Positions 11,104 to 23,534 of a DNA stretch of 64,000 nt are shown in pieces (position 1 is the first letter of the stretch; each line of letters starts with the position of its first letter). Under the pieces are notes generated by a model. The model had not been told where the DNA came from. It ran no database searches and saw only the letters and a list, made by a program, of their open reading frames with translations. This stretch comes from Nymphaea colorata (taxonomy: Eukaryota > Streptophyta > Magnoliopsida > Nymphaeales > Nymphaeaceae). The position numbers and the translations under genes are program-made. The DNA lies in contig NC_045149.1 in the NCBI RefSeq assembly GCF_008831285.2, forward strand, positions 7,406,417-7,470,416, written 5' to 3'.

Positions 11104-12400
11104 CGAGAACGACTTCTTCTTTTCCAGCTAATGAATTTCTGAAATGGAAGAGAGAAAAATTATATATGACTGATTGATAACATGGAAGCATGTCCCACAA
11201 TACCACGTAATCCACAGTCAGTTGCATCTCAAAGAAGACCTATGACAGGGAGCTGCAATCATACACTTAATAATCAATCAAAACACGTGGAAAGGCATAT
11301 CATGCAACCATATAATTCATAATCACTTTCACGTCAGTAGACATTGTCTTCACGCGCCCCAGATCATTCATGAACGCTTTCGTGTAATATAAGCAGCAGG
11401 CATAAAAAATAAACTGGTGCTTCTTCAACAAATTACCTAGAGGAAGCAATTGCTAAACCATGTAGAATTATGCCTTAACCTCTAAAATTGAAGAAAATCC
11501 AGAGTCGATTCCCTTATCAAGAGCAATTTCTCAGGCATGCAAACAAGAAATTTCATGGTAAGCATCTGAACATTGTGGATGGCTCCTTGATATACAAAAG
11601 TGTCCAATAAATGTTCCAATTACCACAAAGAAAAAGATTACAACAATTACTAAGTCTTCATTTACGTCGAAAAAAGGAAATTACGGAGCTTATTTCGGCA
11701 GTACCAGTTAAACCCATTTATTACACAACAATGATCAGTAAATAAATGAAGCTATACGCCTCACATAACCCCATCTCTCCAGAAAAGAGATGATTATCGA
11801 TTAGTAATCCGCCAAAGAGTAGATAAGAAGCGCATAACCAACAGGTCTGCAACGCATTCATTTAATATCCAATGCCAAAAGCATCTGGCCCACACTAGCA
11901 CTATCCTAGTACCTCATGCATACATATTTAAACGTGAAATTAGCAACCTAACTCAAGCACTATAATGGGAAAATCTAAAGCAAAGAGGCATAAATTGAAA
12001 CTGCAGCCGAATCATTCCCCGCCCAATGAATATAACAAGCTAACGCTCGCAACACCCAATGAATATCATAAGCAAAGCCACAGAAAAGAAAGACTTGACA
12101 ATCAAACCAACATCAAATACAAGAAAAAAGGATAACAATCTCTTGAAAAGAAAAGAATAAGAATAACCAAAAAATTACCTCCTGCGTCTCGAGACAAGTT
12201 CTGCAAAGATCAGTTACCATGGAGAAGCTAATTCCAAACTGAAGGTGGTAGACGAGGCAAGAAACCATGGCGGTGGCAAACAGAGTCCAAGGTAGAACTT
12301 GCCACCGGATGCCACGTATTCTCGCCCAAATGGCTCCCAACTATTAATTGGCATGTGTAATTCAGCAAGGAAAATGGGATTTCAGAAGACCGCCTTCATC
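11104..12400 (-). other. PUT 5' UTR: exon 1, intron, start of exon 2
   Basis: On the minus strand exon 2 appears to begin at 11138 after a CCATTTCAG acceptor, 35 bases before the ATG. A good donor (GGAG|GTAATT) ends exon 1 at 12179, giving a 1,040-bp intron (11139-12178) within the leader. Leader introns are common in this gene family. Exon 1 contains an ATG at 12340 whose frame runs 54 codons to the donor and continues through exon 2 past the main ATG in another frame, plus a 4-codon frame at 12354. CT-rich sequence on this strand at 12479-12504 may mark the core promoter. The transcript start is not determined. Confidence 0.6.
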
Positions 12401-12599
12401 ACCCTTACGATTCATCCGTCTGTCCTATGCACTTGAAGCCAAAATCACCTACTTCCTTTTATTCCTTTTGGAGGGCGGAGAGAGAGAGAGAATGAGAGAG
12501 AGAGGTGTCATGGGTGCCCATGCATGAGGACCGTTTTAAAACTTTCCCTATTTCCGAAAGCTCCGTTCTGCTCTTATTCACTTTGTTAGTCGTAAACAT

Positions 12600-13707
12600 G
12601 AACTTTGGTTATTGGCAAAATTAATCTTTGTTTTCGTTTACATTTTTTACAAATGCATCATCCTTGTCGCAAGATTGACCCAACGAAATTTCTGTCATGA
12701 CCGGAAAAGGAAATTAGAGTTACTTGGGAAATGATAGCAGTGGAGCTTACCTCGATCCTTCTTCTCAATTTTCATGATAAGATGACTCTTTCCGTAGGTG
12801 ATTGAAAGGTGATGAGGGTTAAAGAATCCTGTTAAGATCCAGATGATGTGGCAACCACAAATATTGTATAGTGGAACTTCTTCTTCGCTACTGAGAATAT
12901 GAACGCCATCAATTTTCATGGCATTTTGAAAAGAAAAAAATAAGTGTTTCTCCTTTTCCGCTAACCTACTAAAAATAATTATTAAAGTGTTTTTTTATGC
13001 AATGATCTTAAGAGTGATTTGATGAGGAGCATGCATTAAGTGAATGATTTCTTGACTTTAATCATGCTTTTTTTAAATAATAGAAAAAAGAATAGCTCTT
13101 ATAGTATCAAGATTTTGATAATAGAAAAATCAATTTTTTTACAAAAATATCTTGAATTGTGACGTGATTTATGTTGAATTATTGTTTATGAACATTTTAG
13201 GATATTCACATTTTGTTTACCATATTTTTTAACACAAAATTAAGACGTGTGGTTGCTACATGTCTCTTACCTAATGGTTTTGTACATACATATATAGAGT
13301 GATTGGTAGAAACAAAACCAGATCCTTTGAATTTGATATTTAAACTGATTTTTTTTTTTTAATTTAACCCTACCAATATGATCTTAAGGATCGGCTGATG
13401 CAAAATATATATTAAGTTGATCATTTTTTAAGTTTTAATATTGTTTTTATAATAAATAAAAATGAATGATTCTCATCTCATCAACATTTTGATAATAGAA
13501 AAATCGGTATTTTTTTCTAAAAACAACTTGATTTAAAACATGTTTTATATCAAAATAGTTTTTATATAGATTAAGGTGTTTATATTTTATTTAAAACATT
13601 TTTTTAGCAAAAATTTAAAGGCTTCATGCTTTATCCCTGACCTAAGTGTGACTTAAGTGTCTGGGTTTTATCTATTTTTCCTGACTTAAATGTCTAGTTT
13701 TTATCAA

Positions 13708-13709
<2 letters not shown>
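12600..13709. other. A+T-rich intergenic, no gene seen
   Basis: Long T and A runs. Two related A+T-rich segments (about 13010-13200 and 13410-13600) share wording such as TCAAxATTTTGATAATAGAAAAATC, which suggests an old direct duplication or two copies of a repeat. The phrase 'taagtgtctgggttttatc' at 13650 resembles text near 35890, so this may be a dispersed repeat. Confidence 0.4.

Positions 13710-13774
<65 letters not shown>
13710..13774. repeat. (CT)n(AT)n microsatellite
   Basis: An interrupted CT run followed by about 17 AT units. Confidence 0.97.
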
Positions 13775-13778
<4 letters not shown>

Positions 13779-13989
13779 AGAATGAAGGATGGCACTATGA
13801 CACATTGATCCATCTACTTTTAAAAAAGTCTAACCGAAATCAATATCTACTTCAAACTATTTGTCTATAACATCGTAGGTGACTTCAATATTATGACATC
13901 ATAATAAAAAGATGTGAGAAATAGTACCCGTAAATAGGATGATTAATTCCATCATACAGTCAAGAATGTATGTCAAAGATTGAGGCAAA

Positions 13990-14090
13990 TTATTGGAACA
14001 ATAGTTTTGGTGTTTCATGAATCTATCTCTTTGGGATAAATTCATAAAACACTCACAAAATGTCTCTGCTTTCAAATAACTCCTTAGAGT
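13990..14090. mobile_element. Fragment of the TGTTTGGCAG-type MITE
   Basis: Carries the right-hand half of the element seen whole at 15267-15420: TTTCATGAATCTATC and then ACACTCACAAAATGTCTCTGCT. The left inverted repeat is not recognisable, so this copy is truncated or decayed. Confidence 0.55.
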
Positions 14091-14432
14091 AGTACCAAAC
14101 CTACTTTTAATGTCATGGGTTAGTGTCTCATATATGCTTTAACTTGTACATCAGTGTCTCTTTTTTACAGCATATGGAGTTGGTACCTTAAAAACTCGAA
14201 ATAAAGTATCAAACCTACTTTTAATGTCTTGGGTTAGTGTCTCATATATGTTTTAACTTGCATATCAGTGTCTCTTTTTTGCAGCATATGGAGTTGGTAC
14301 CCTAAAAACTCAAAATAGAGTACCAAACCTACTTTTAATGTCTTGGGTTGGTGTCTCATATATGCTTCAACTTGCACATCAGTGTCTCTTTTTTGCAGCA
14401 TATGTAGTTGGTACTCTAGAAACTTGAAATGA
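14091..14432. repeat. 114-bp tandem repeat, three copies
   Basis: Units start with AGTACCAAACCTACTTTTAA at 14091, 14205 and 14319, each ending in a GTTGGTACC-type phrase and a CTCGAAAT-like phrase. Copies are about 90-95% alike by eye. The array begins at the edge of the MITE fragment. Confidence 0.9.
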
Positions 14433-15258
14433 AAACTGGTTGCCTACTAAGCCCTACCCTAACCATTACCCCAACCCTCTTGAGAATAGATGTGATAAAT
14501 AGAAACTCAAATCCTTTTAAAAGGTCGCATTTGATTAAAAGAACATTGTGTTACTGGGACACCAATTTTATAAGAATATCATGTTCTTGTTATCCGAACA
14601 ATGTTATGTTAAGAGAGGCTCTCTCATACTCTCTTAGCACACCAAGAGAAGAGGAAAATAGAAGAAGAGAAAGATGAAGAAGACATAAAGATTTATGTGA
14701 TTGAAAGGCAACGTTCTCCTATGTCCATGGTCGCCACACAGAGAATTGCCCATTTCGGATTCACCATATCACAAAAAAAGAAGGCGAGACCTTCATTTCA
14801 TTGCCATAGGCCTATCTACCATTACCCACCATCAATTCGAAAAGATGAACATAACTCCGCCCTTTTGAAACATTCAATATAATTTAAAAAGTACACACTT
14901 TCTTCCTTTGCATGGATAGTCCTCTTATTGTGATAAGTCGGGATGTCAATGGTCAACGTTTAGCAAGATATAGGATTTCTTATCGTAATTGGAAATTGAG
15001 ACCCAGTTTTACATATTATCGGTTCCAAATTAATTTCTTACTGAGTCAAATTCATGTGCACTAAACTAGAATGTACGCACATGGCTATAAGAGGTGATGG
15101 AGTAAACTTTTTTTGCTAAATAAGCTTAAAACCTAGTCCTAATCCCTCTCAGTTTAATGAGCTTAATCTAAATTATTTAGAGTTGAAAACTAAACTGGCT
15201 TGTTACTAGATTCCTCAAAAACAAGTTATTCATTGTGTTAAGTGTGGTGATTAAGGTT
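14433..15258. other. Intergenic, nothing recognised
   Basis: Short frames only (up to 82 codons) with no familiar motif and no RNA gene seen. Confidence 0.4.
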
Positions 15259-15266
15259 ATCCTTTG

Positions 15267-15420
15267 GGGTAGTTTGGCAGCATGGTACTTTGTGAGTGTC
15301 TCATGAATCTGTCTAAAATATTGTGGTAGGTTTGTCAGATGCCAAAACTATTGTTTCATAAACTTGTTTCAATCTTACGCGATTTATGGGGCACTCACAA
15401 AATGTCTCTGCTGTTAAACT
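15267..15420. mobile_element. MITE with 8-bp target duplication
   Basis: A 154-bp element. Its ends form imperfect inverted repeats of about 40 bp: AGTTTGGCAGCATGG on the left matches AGTTTAACAGCAGAG read inward from the right, and both continue to TTTGTGAGTG. It is flanked by a perfect 8-bp duplication ATCCTTTG (15259-15266 and 15421-15428). Eight-base duplications point to a hAT-type transposase. A relative lies at about 62113-62263. Confidence 0.8.
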
Positions 15421-15428
15421 ATCCTTTG

Positions 15429-16361
15429 GTAACAGATGGAAAATCTACTTTGCATCCTGAAATGTGGTGATTAGGGGTAAAAATGGATTAAATTTCGATG
15501 TTTCACTAAGTTCTAGGGCATTGTATTTTGATAATCAAAAGGGCTACGAATCCACGCTCACAATATCCACAAGTGATTGATTAAGAAACATTGTCACAAA
15601 TGCTTTTGTGCATTGAAGTAGCAAGAAAATCATATAAAAGCCTACAAATTAATATTACTCATGATGTTTTACATCTTACTTGAAAGAGACCACCTTGGGC
15701 TGAGACTTCACCACCCACCCAGGGCATAAAACCCTTAGGTTGTGCTTGATAACCTCAGATCTGTGCTTGCAGAAAAACGTGTGTGGGGAGATACTGAGGA
15801 TCTTAGTAATACATGTTAAAAACCATGAATTTAAGGTCGAATGGAAGGAAGGGAGAGCAGGGGATCCAACCTTAAATCCATGGATCTGAATCACTGCGGA
15901 TCTGAGATCGCCAGAGATCCAACCTTAGGACATTGGCGGAATGCACTTCTTTATATATATATATAAAGAGAGAGAGAGAAAGAAAGAGAGAGAATTCAAA
16001 TATATTAAATGGCTAAAACTTAAGAATTATTCATTGAAAAGCACTACAGACAGCTGCTAAAAGCATAATAAACAATTGATACACTGTAAACCATTTTTAT
16101 TGCTCCGTAAGTGACTGTTTGATACATGCACTTGTGTTCAAAATCGTTCAACATTCGGACCTAGGGTGCACGTCTCTTAATTAACTAGAATAGAGTGAGA
16201 AATTTTACTTCTGTATCTAAGCTTGAGAAGGAGAACTTATAAAAGTCTCAGCTAAGTGATGGGTTGTTGTGGTTCATATTCCTTTTCAGGTTGGAAACGA
16301 AGCCATAGGGCACAAGTTAGGTTTTGCTAGATTAGGAGCCTGAGCTCGGTGTAGGTGCAGG
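15429..16361. other. Intergenic with a (TA)n(GA)n microsatellite
   Basis: A TA then GA/GAAA simple repeat lies at about 15952-15993. Otherwise nothing coding is recognised. Confidence 0.4.
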
Positions 16362-16575
16362 CAAGGCCGGAGATAGGGTTTTGGGGTGCGCAAAGGGGGC
16401 AGGGCCCTTGGCCTCTCTTTAAATTGTCAAAAACAAAATTTTTACATGTAATTTTGAAACAATTTCAATTACCATGCACAAAAAGTTTGAAAAATTATAA
16501 TTCAGCATTTGGTAAAATTTTGAAACTACTACAACTTGGTTTTCCTAATAAAAAATTTTTGGCTCTACCCCTTTG
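16362..16575. repeat. Dispersed 'gccggagatagggttttgggg' type repeat
   Basis: Shares an ordered set of phrases with 18553-18715 and 18776-18905: a G-rich head, then AAAATTTTGAAAAATTAT, TTTGTTAAATTTTTGAAA and a CCTAATAAAAAATTTTTGGC tail. The open frame through it (16355-16768) has no protein-like features. Confidence 0.55.
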
Positions 16576-17155
16576 GTGCCACGTTGTTAAAGCATTAACA
16601 ATGGTTTATAATGCAGCAATAATTCATATGGTGCTTTTAACAAATGGTTTCCCTCAAATGCAAGTGCGAGTCCAAAGCTTCTTCTTTATTGAAAATCAAC
16701 AGACTAAAGAAAGGCGCCTCCCATCGGCGTCATGTGTTGCGAGTCTTGCGACGAACATTCTTATGTGACAGAAAAGAAAGGGAGGGCACATAAAAAATAG
16801 GCATACTAAGCATATGGCTGCACGAGAGTAAAGGACTACAGCCAATAAGAAGGTCTGGAAATCAATCTGCTGTATAGTTTGTCGTTCAAATTCTTTTGAG
16901 ATCCACAAATAATTATTAAGATGTGGAAATCGTCTAAGTAGTCTTCGTCTTCAAGTTTGCTTCGAAATTTGGATGCTTCGTTGAGAAGATCATCTTGATT
17001 TTGAGTAAAATTTCATTCATTGCTTCTTTGAAAATGAAGTTGTTGGTTGTGAATATGTCAACAAGTTACAGAGTGCCAGGTAGACTGGTTGATTTAAAGC
17101 CTCCAAAGAAATAATAAAACTAAAAAAAAAGGAACCCTTAAGGCTATCACTGCAG
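16576..17155. other. Intergenic, nothing recognised
   Basis: No conserved frame, RNA gene or clear repeat seen. Confidence 0.4.
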
Positions 17156-17163
17156 ATCTTAGG

Positions 17164-17602
17164 TAGGCTTGGGCATCGGGCCTGGCTGGGCCGACCCGTC
17201 TGGCCGCTCAGTCCGCCCGGGCCCGGCCCGATAGCCCGGGTCTTGGGCCGGCCCGTCGAGCCGCCCTCCAGACCCCCTTTCCCCTGCCCTCGCGACGGAG
17301 GAGGAGGGGGAGCGGCGAGGGAGAGGGAGGGAGGAGGAGAGAGAGGGGGAGCGGGAGTAGAGAGGGAGAGGGAAAGGGAGGAGGAGAGAGAGGGGGAACA
17401 GGAGTAGAGAGAGAGGGAGAGGGGGAGCAAAGAGGGAGAGCGGGTGGGGAGAGGGGGAGCGGAGAGGGAGATGGAGGAGGAGGAGGAGCGGGAGTCAGGC
17501 TGGGCCGGGCCGGCCTATCGAGCCCGGGCTAGGTTTTTTTCGGCCCGGACCCAGGTCCGACCAGGCCAGCCCGGCGGCGGCCCTGCCCAACGCCCAGGCT
17601 TA
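17164..17602. mobile_element. hAT-type non-autonomous element with GGCCCGGCC arrays
   Basis: Ends TAGGCTTGGGC and, inverted, TAAGCCTGGGC, flanked by a perfect 8-bp duplication ATCTTAGG (17156-17163 and 17603-17610). Both arms are filled with GGGCCGGCCC/CGGCCCGGGC motifs that can pair with each other. The middle (17280-17490) is a GA/GGAG purine minisatellite with a repeated unit of about 75 bp. No transposase is encoded. It is strikingly G+C-rich against its A+T-rich surroundings. Confidence 0.85.
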
Positions 17603-17704
17603 ATCTTAGGTCTTCAAATCCAATCTCAGATATGAACTATATGAAACTTAACATAACATAGATAAGACGCAGTGGCGAAGTCAGAAAATTTTATCAAAAG
17701 GCAC

Positions 17705-17752
17705 AACTGTTAGTTGGGTTTGGTGCCTAACTGTTAGTTGGGTTTGGTGCCT
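17705..17752. repeat. 24-bp perfect tandem duplication
   Basis: AACTGTTAGTTGGGTTTGGT plus four more bases occurs twice head to tail with no mismatch. Confidence 0.95.
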
Positions 17753-18552
17753 ACGGGGCATCAAGGTGAGTTTGGTGTGGGCATGACATTTGGCTGGACC
17801 CAAATCCAGCTCTCTCATAATAAAGGTTTTCGTGGATTGGTGTTGGCTGGCGTGGGCAGCAGCCCACACCTAACTCCGCTACGGATATGGTGTGTACAAT
17901 ACCGTAACCTGAACAGCACTATCCTCATAAAATATGGATGTCAAATTAGTTTTGTAGTTGTTCTCAAGGGAGTTAGTGCAATGGTTTAGGGTGGGGGCAT
18001 CGGGTCACCGATGCACAAGTTAAACTGCACTATCGAAAGCAAGTCATGTACCATAAGAAGATAAAAGGTTGGGTGGATGCTTCGGCTGCTGTCTGAACGA
18101 TGTGGGTCTGCCCTATTCACCCCGAAAATTAGCTTTGGAACTGAGATCCGAGGGTATAAGCATTTTCTGAAGCTCAATATTCATAAGGATACTTAGTTCA
18201 TGAAAGCAGTTCAATAAATACAGAATTATTCCAAGTAATTGTAGTTGCAGGTCAATCTACCAGTGCAAAACGGTTGTATATGGTGCACGTAATTTTAGTT
18301 ACTCCTATCAATAAGAACAAGTGGTAGTCCCACATTATGTTCGTAAATGCATCTAATTCCAGTTCGAGGTTGCAACAAATAATCAAACATCAGCTAATTT
18401 GGATTTTGGTCGCCCGTCTTACTCAAATCAGCTCATTAGAGTTTGGTGCAGATTAGATATTGGATATATAATTAGCTCTTATCTTTGGGCAATCATGCTG
18501 TGAAACAAGTGATTAAGCCACATGTCATGATATGTCGGGTCGAATGTAGACA

Positions 18553-18905
18553 TCCAGGGGCGGAGGCAGGGGGTAGTAGGGGCCATGCGAAATTTTACTT
18601 ATGAATTTTAAAAACTTTAGTTTAACCTATATAAAAATTTTGAAAAATTATGTTTCAGTTTTTGTTAAATTTTTGAAATTATACATGAAAAATTCCTAAC
18701 TTTGCCCTTGTAGACATCCAATAGATGCCCAATTGCCTGACTAGAAATAATCATCCATGTGAAAGCTCATCTCTCTTTTAAAAAAATTATATGTAAATTT
18801 TATAAATTTTTACTTGTCTTATATAAAAATTTTGAAAAATGATATTTTGACTCCTGTCAAAATTTAGAAACATTAATTTGGCTTCATCACGAAAAATTTT
18901 TGGCT
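18553..18905. repeat. Two further copies of the 16362-type dispersed repeat
   Basis: Copy one (18553-18715) opens with GGGGCGGAGGCAGGGGGTAG and contains TATAAAAATTTTGAAAAATT. Copy two (18776-18905) lacks the G-rich head but shares the A/T block and the GAAAAATTTTTGGCTCC tail. These look like degraded copies of one repeat family that I cannot name. Confidence 0.55.
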
Positions 18906-21900
18906 CCTATGGAATCAAATGGAAAAACAACGATGTACCAACTTTGACGTTGCTTGACCAATGCTTCTCCTCCATTAGAATATGGTAAGATCGATATCCT
19001 AAGGCCTCCACGAAGATAGCCGGCTAGGATCCGGCATTCATGTACAAGAGTGTATAGATCTATCTTTTAGATATCAATATCGAAGCTTTATGTTTTCCTC
19101 TACTATACAAGATAATGTTATTGCGGAAAATTGAAATCAGCCAGCTATCTTTGTAGCAGGATGGTTTTTTTTTTATTTTATATCATTAAAAACCATCACA
19201 AAAAGGTGCTTTATGTCACTAAAACCTAAGTTTTTGTATCCGAGGATGAGCCAAAGGGCGAGGCTTCCTTGAAGTGGAAGAATCGACTCCATTGGGGCAA
19301 CTGGGGGTAGCCAAGACCATTGCAAATGCAATTCAAATCATCTGATCATATAAAGGTAGCTGACTGATAGAATAGAGAGATTTTATCGCTTGCTTGGCAA
19401 TGTGAAACCGGGAGGCTATGTTTTAGGGTAACTGACACTATATGACATATAACAGATCCAAGCTACAAGATTCATTTGATACGAACCTACCACTAATTTG
19501 TGTTTTTTTCATCATTTTCAAAGAAAATTGGGCTTTTTTTTGGCACGGTTAACCTTGACAACTATATAATGCAGGAAATTTGTGGTACCCGAATGTAGAT
19601 TTGTTTTTTCATTCTCAATTTTATTTTATGTATTATAACTACACAGTTGACTGCTCGGACTGAGTTTCAGGTGTCCAGTTGAGCTCAGATTCAGGTTTCG
19701 GCTATGTCACCATAGTGCAGGGTGCTGGTGCTGGTGCGGGTGCCGAAACGGTACATCTCAAAAAATGTAGGTGTGATGGTAGGGTGATGATATTTTATTA
19801 TTATTGTTATTATTAATTTATTATATATATATATAATAGAATAAGCATATTATTCCAATTTAGTTATTAATATATATAACATACTTGAATAATTGTATTG
19901 CATTGAAAAATATCAAAACAACATATATTATATAAATAATTTAGTAATATGACATTTTAACTGGACTCGGGTGTGAATCGAAGTTGCACCCATGTTCGGT
20001 GTGCACCCGACTCGATGCAAACTCGGATGAAGCAGTAAAATAGAAGAATCCGGTGACTTAGGGTTTCCGGTATTGGGTCGACCCCAATCTTATCATAATA
20101 AAGTTTTTGATGAGTTGGTGTAGCTTCCCTATTGTATACAACGGAGGCAATCTCTTTTTTTACGTACTTGTTTTTTATTCTTTTGAAAGTAGGTTTGCCA
20201 TTCAAGAAAAAAAATATCTTTTCAGCATTTTTACCATTTTGTCTTGGAGAGGCTTATTTTGTCCTTCCTATTTACTTGTTACTTGGATTTATACGGCCCC
20301 AAGAGATTCGTCTGAACGCAATATCGCCGCCCCTATTAGGAAACTGGAAATAAGGACACAGATTTTTTTAACATTTAAAATAAAATTTCCTTTACCATAA
20401 AAAATGTATTAGATCTCTCTAGTCGAAACTTGAACTAATAGTTATAAAATGACATCTCCAAAATGTCACGAGAGTGTGAAGTGCCACATTAGCAGAGGGT
20501 AAGAAAGAGGCAAAAAAACCCGTGAGGCCACCACTATCGTTATTTGCCCAAAACGAGCTCAATTTTTTTTAGTTTGGTCCTACCTGTTGCTCCTTTTGAC
20601 CCGACCCGCGGACAGTTTGGCCCACCTAAAAAAAAAATCATAGCTTCACCCTAAGTGCAATATTTAAAAGCAAAAAATTTGCTAGTTTTTTCGTGGCCGC
20701 CAATCAGCAATTTCGCAGAGTTTGAAGCTCCTTTCGAAATAGAACCCAACTCTCAAGCACGTCTAAAAGACAACAAGTTTTTTGGAGCAGGTTATATGTT
20801 ATGCCATATAACAATTGACCTAGATTGAAAATAACCAATATTTCTAACCCTCAATTGGAAGACCCTTATAAGGGCAAAAACGGTATAGTAAAAAAATACA
20901 TTGTAAAATGACCAAAATGCCCATTGAATTTAAAATGTGGAAACACGGTTTTCTGTGTCACCGCGTGACATAAAAATTGTCCTCAAGTTTTTTTGGGTTG
21001 TTTATAATTGTGTGAAAAAAAGAAAGTAAGACACCTTTTTATTTTTTTATTTTTTAAGTAAAAAGCTAATAAGGGAATGGTAACTTATTCTAGAGCCATC
21101 TAATCATAGTGGTTCATCTATGCAAATGTGTATGATTAAAAAAATATGTGAAGAAAAATATGGAAACTATGACGAAAATATTCATCATTTTTTTCTCTTT
21201 CTTTTTTTGTCTTAATTGTACCATCATATTAGATTGGACGGTCCTCAATAGATTTTACTACTTATATTATTCACTAAAACTGTCAAGTAAGGGATGAGTT
21301 AAATTTTCCTTTAACTTGAGAATTTTATTCATGTCTTTTTATGTTAACCTTGGTTATATTGCATGTTTTACCTTTCTTCAATTTTTTTCATTTTACCAAT
21401 TTACATTTTATTCTTCTTCACTCTTATCAATTCCTAATGTATTACCTAAAAGGGTAATAATATAATTTGGAAGATAACACTGAAAGGTATGTAACTAAAG
21501 TTTTCCATTTCCCGAGTTAACGGAAGTTCACTTGGAGCCCTTATTCGTTAACTTTCATGAAAAGTACGACTTTTATTAAGAAAATTATAAAAAAAAGGGG
21601 CCTGAAATGAAATTTTATTTTGTTCCATTTGGAGAGAAACGGTTTTCAGTTGTCCAACTGTATTACAAAATAATTGCACATTTTACTTTTGCTAAAGAGT
21701 CTTTGTGGGTAGTACCAATAAACCCTCCTTCCCAAGTACAGACAAAATTATGTTCATGCTTTCTCAAAGGCAAGTTTGCTTTGGGATCCTTTGGCCAAAA
21801 CTCATTTGTCTTCTAACTTTAGAGGAGACTAGTTATACCAATGTTATCTCATGTTCAAAATCTAAAAATCAACAATAAGAAGAAAGAACATGATTTTAAA

Positions 21901-22049
21901 TTTTAATATTCATTTTAAATCATCATACAATATGATTTAGACATATTCACAAAAGGTAACTTTAGAGGTCGAAGGATAGAGGGTACCCTAATGGTAGAAG
22001 GTGGAAGTGAAGTGAACATGGAGTTTCAAATTTTAATATATCATATTCA
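18906..22049. other. A+T-rich intergenic, no gene seen
   Basis: Only short unconvincing frames. 19630-20040 contains G+T-rich phrases (GGTGCTGGTGCTGGTGCGGG) and CGGGTG/CACCCG on opposite sides of an A+T-rich middle. This could be another old element of the motif-array type, but its ends are not clear. Confidence 0.4.
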
Positions 22050-22432
22050 GATCAGGTATCGTTGTTCCAAAAAAAATTAGATATGAAAAAAAATATATTT
22101 GATTAAAAAATCAGATCAGATTACTATTTAAGAATTGAAATCCAATCAGAATAGGATTTGGATTCAGATATACATAAATACCCAATTGAATGCGGATTCA
22201 GATTGGATTTAATTTTAAATAGATATCATAGATTCAATGCACTTGCATTTTACTAGATTCAGTTCAAAATTCATATTCAAATTCAGATATGGATAGATTC
22301 ATTGAATTCTGAAACCGGATTTTGAATTCGGATTCAATATGATTTTTCTTTGTTTGAATATATGAACAACCAAAAAAAGCAGAGATAAAGTTAAGGGCAT
22401 ATTCAATTTGAATCTGATCTGTTTACATCCCT
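22050..22432. mobile_element. Old element with GGATTCAGAT-type motif array
   Basis: About 380 bp in which GGATTCAGATT, AGATTCA and close variants recur in both orientations. The right end GAATCTGATCTGTTTACATC CCT read inward is AGGGATGTAAAC, a typical hAT-like terminus. The left terminus has decayed and no duplication could be matched. Confidence 0.5.
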
Positions 22433-23025
22433 GAATGCTAAGAGAAGCATTCTAGAGAGACGCTGAGCTCTTGATAAGCCTTTAAGTCAATAGCCGGCAC
22501 CAATCTTTTCATGTGAGACTTAGGCAAGTTAATCATATAATCTAAATCACATTTGCTGGAGATACGAGATCTTCACCATCTATTCAAGTCATATATTTAG
22601 AGGGAATTTGATAAGAAAAATGTTGTACTCTTGTCACACATACATGTTCCAATAATACCATGTTTTTGTTTAGAGATATATAGTGTGATTTTATATGGTA
22701 TGTTTAATTATTGAATATAAAGATAATACCTATAGTCACCGAAGCCCATTGACCAAGTATAGTCTTGTGAAATCTTCCCCATTTGCCTTCAATTGCTTTT
22801 GAAAATGACTCATCCCTTAGTTGTCTACGGACCCATGGAGAGTTGAAAGTTGCTGTGTGCTGATGTTGCCGAATGGCTAAAACTTTAAGAATTATTATTA
22901 AAAAACTATCATTAAATTAGTATAACCACAGCTTATGGTATGGCCACGGTTTATGATGGGTTTAGGGATGATTTTTTATTTTTCTAGTAATAATTTTAAA
23001 TTTTAACCATCCAACATCTATCTGG
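22433..23025. other. Intergenic, nothing recognised
   Basis: No gene or clear repeat seen between the two motif-array elements. Confidence 0.4.
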
Positions 23026-23033
23026 CACATGGT

Positions 23034-23526
23034 TAGGAGTGAACACGAGTCCGAGTTCAGTCAGCTCAAACTCTGCTCGACTAATAAAACCTCGAGCTCG
23101 ACTCGGCTCGATTAATAAAACCTTGAGTTCGACTCAGCTCGAGCTCAAGAACAGGTAGACGGAAGCAGCTCGAGCTTGAGTCGGCAATTACGTGTTGAAC
23201 TCGACTCGATTAATACTCGAAAAACTCGTTTGAATAAAATTGATATTCATCCTTATGTGTTGAGCTCGAGCTGGACTCGATTAAAGCTCGACAAACTTGT
23301 AAACTCATTTGAATATATCGACTTGATTAAGGTTTGACAAACTCGATTAAGGTTTGAGCTCGACTCGGCAATTACGTATTGAGCTCGAACTCAACTCTAT
23401 TATTTGAACGAGTCGACTCGTGAACTCGAACTCGACTCGTTAAACAAATGACTTGGCTCGAACTCGTTCACAAGCCGAACTTCAATGAGTCGAGCTCGAG
23501 TAGCTCGACTTCGTTGTTCACCCCTA
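23034..23526. mobile_element. GAGCTCGA-array element, copy 1
   Basis: Ends TAGGAGTGAAC and, inverted, TAGGGGTGAAC, flanked by CACATGGT (23026-23033) and CACATGGC (23527-23534), 7 of 8 identical. The interior consists largely of GAGCTCGA, CTCGACTCG and GCTCGATTAA units, with the phrase TTTGAATAxAATTGATATTC shared with copy 2. No coding capacity. The termini match the hAT consensus. Confidence 0.85.
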
Positions 23527-23534
23527 CACATGGC

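Noticed and set aside
14091-14432. CRISPR-like repeat array
   Set aside because: Contiguous 114-bp tandem units with no spacers; plant nuclear context.
16355-16768. 137-codon open frame
   Set aside because: Runs through a dispersed repeat with related non-coding copies at 18553 and 18776.
17017-17430. 137-codon Ser/Pro/Leu-rich minus-strand frame
   Set aside because: Translation of the purine minisatellite inside the 17164-17602 element.
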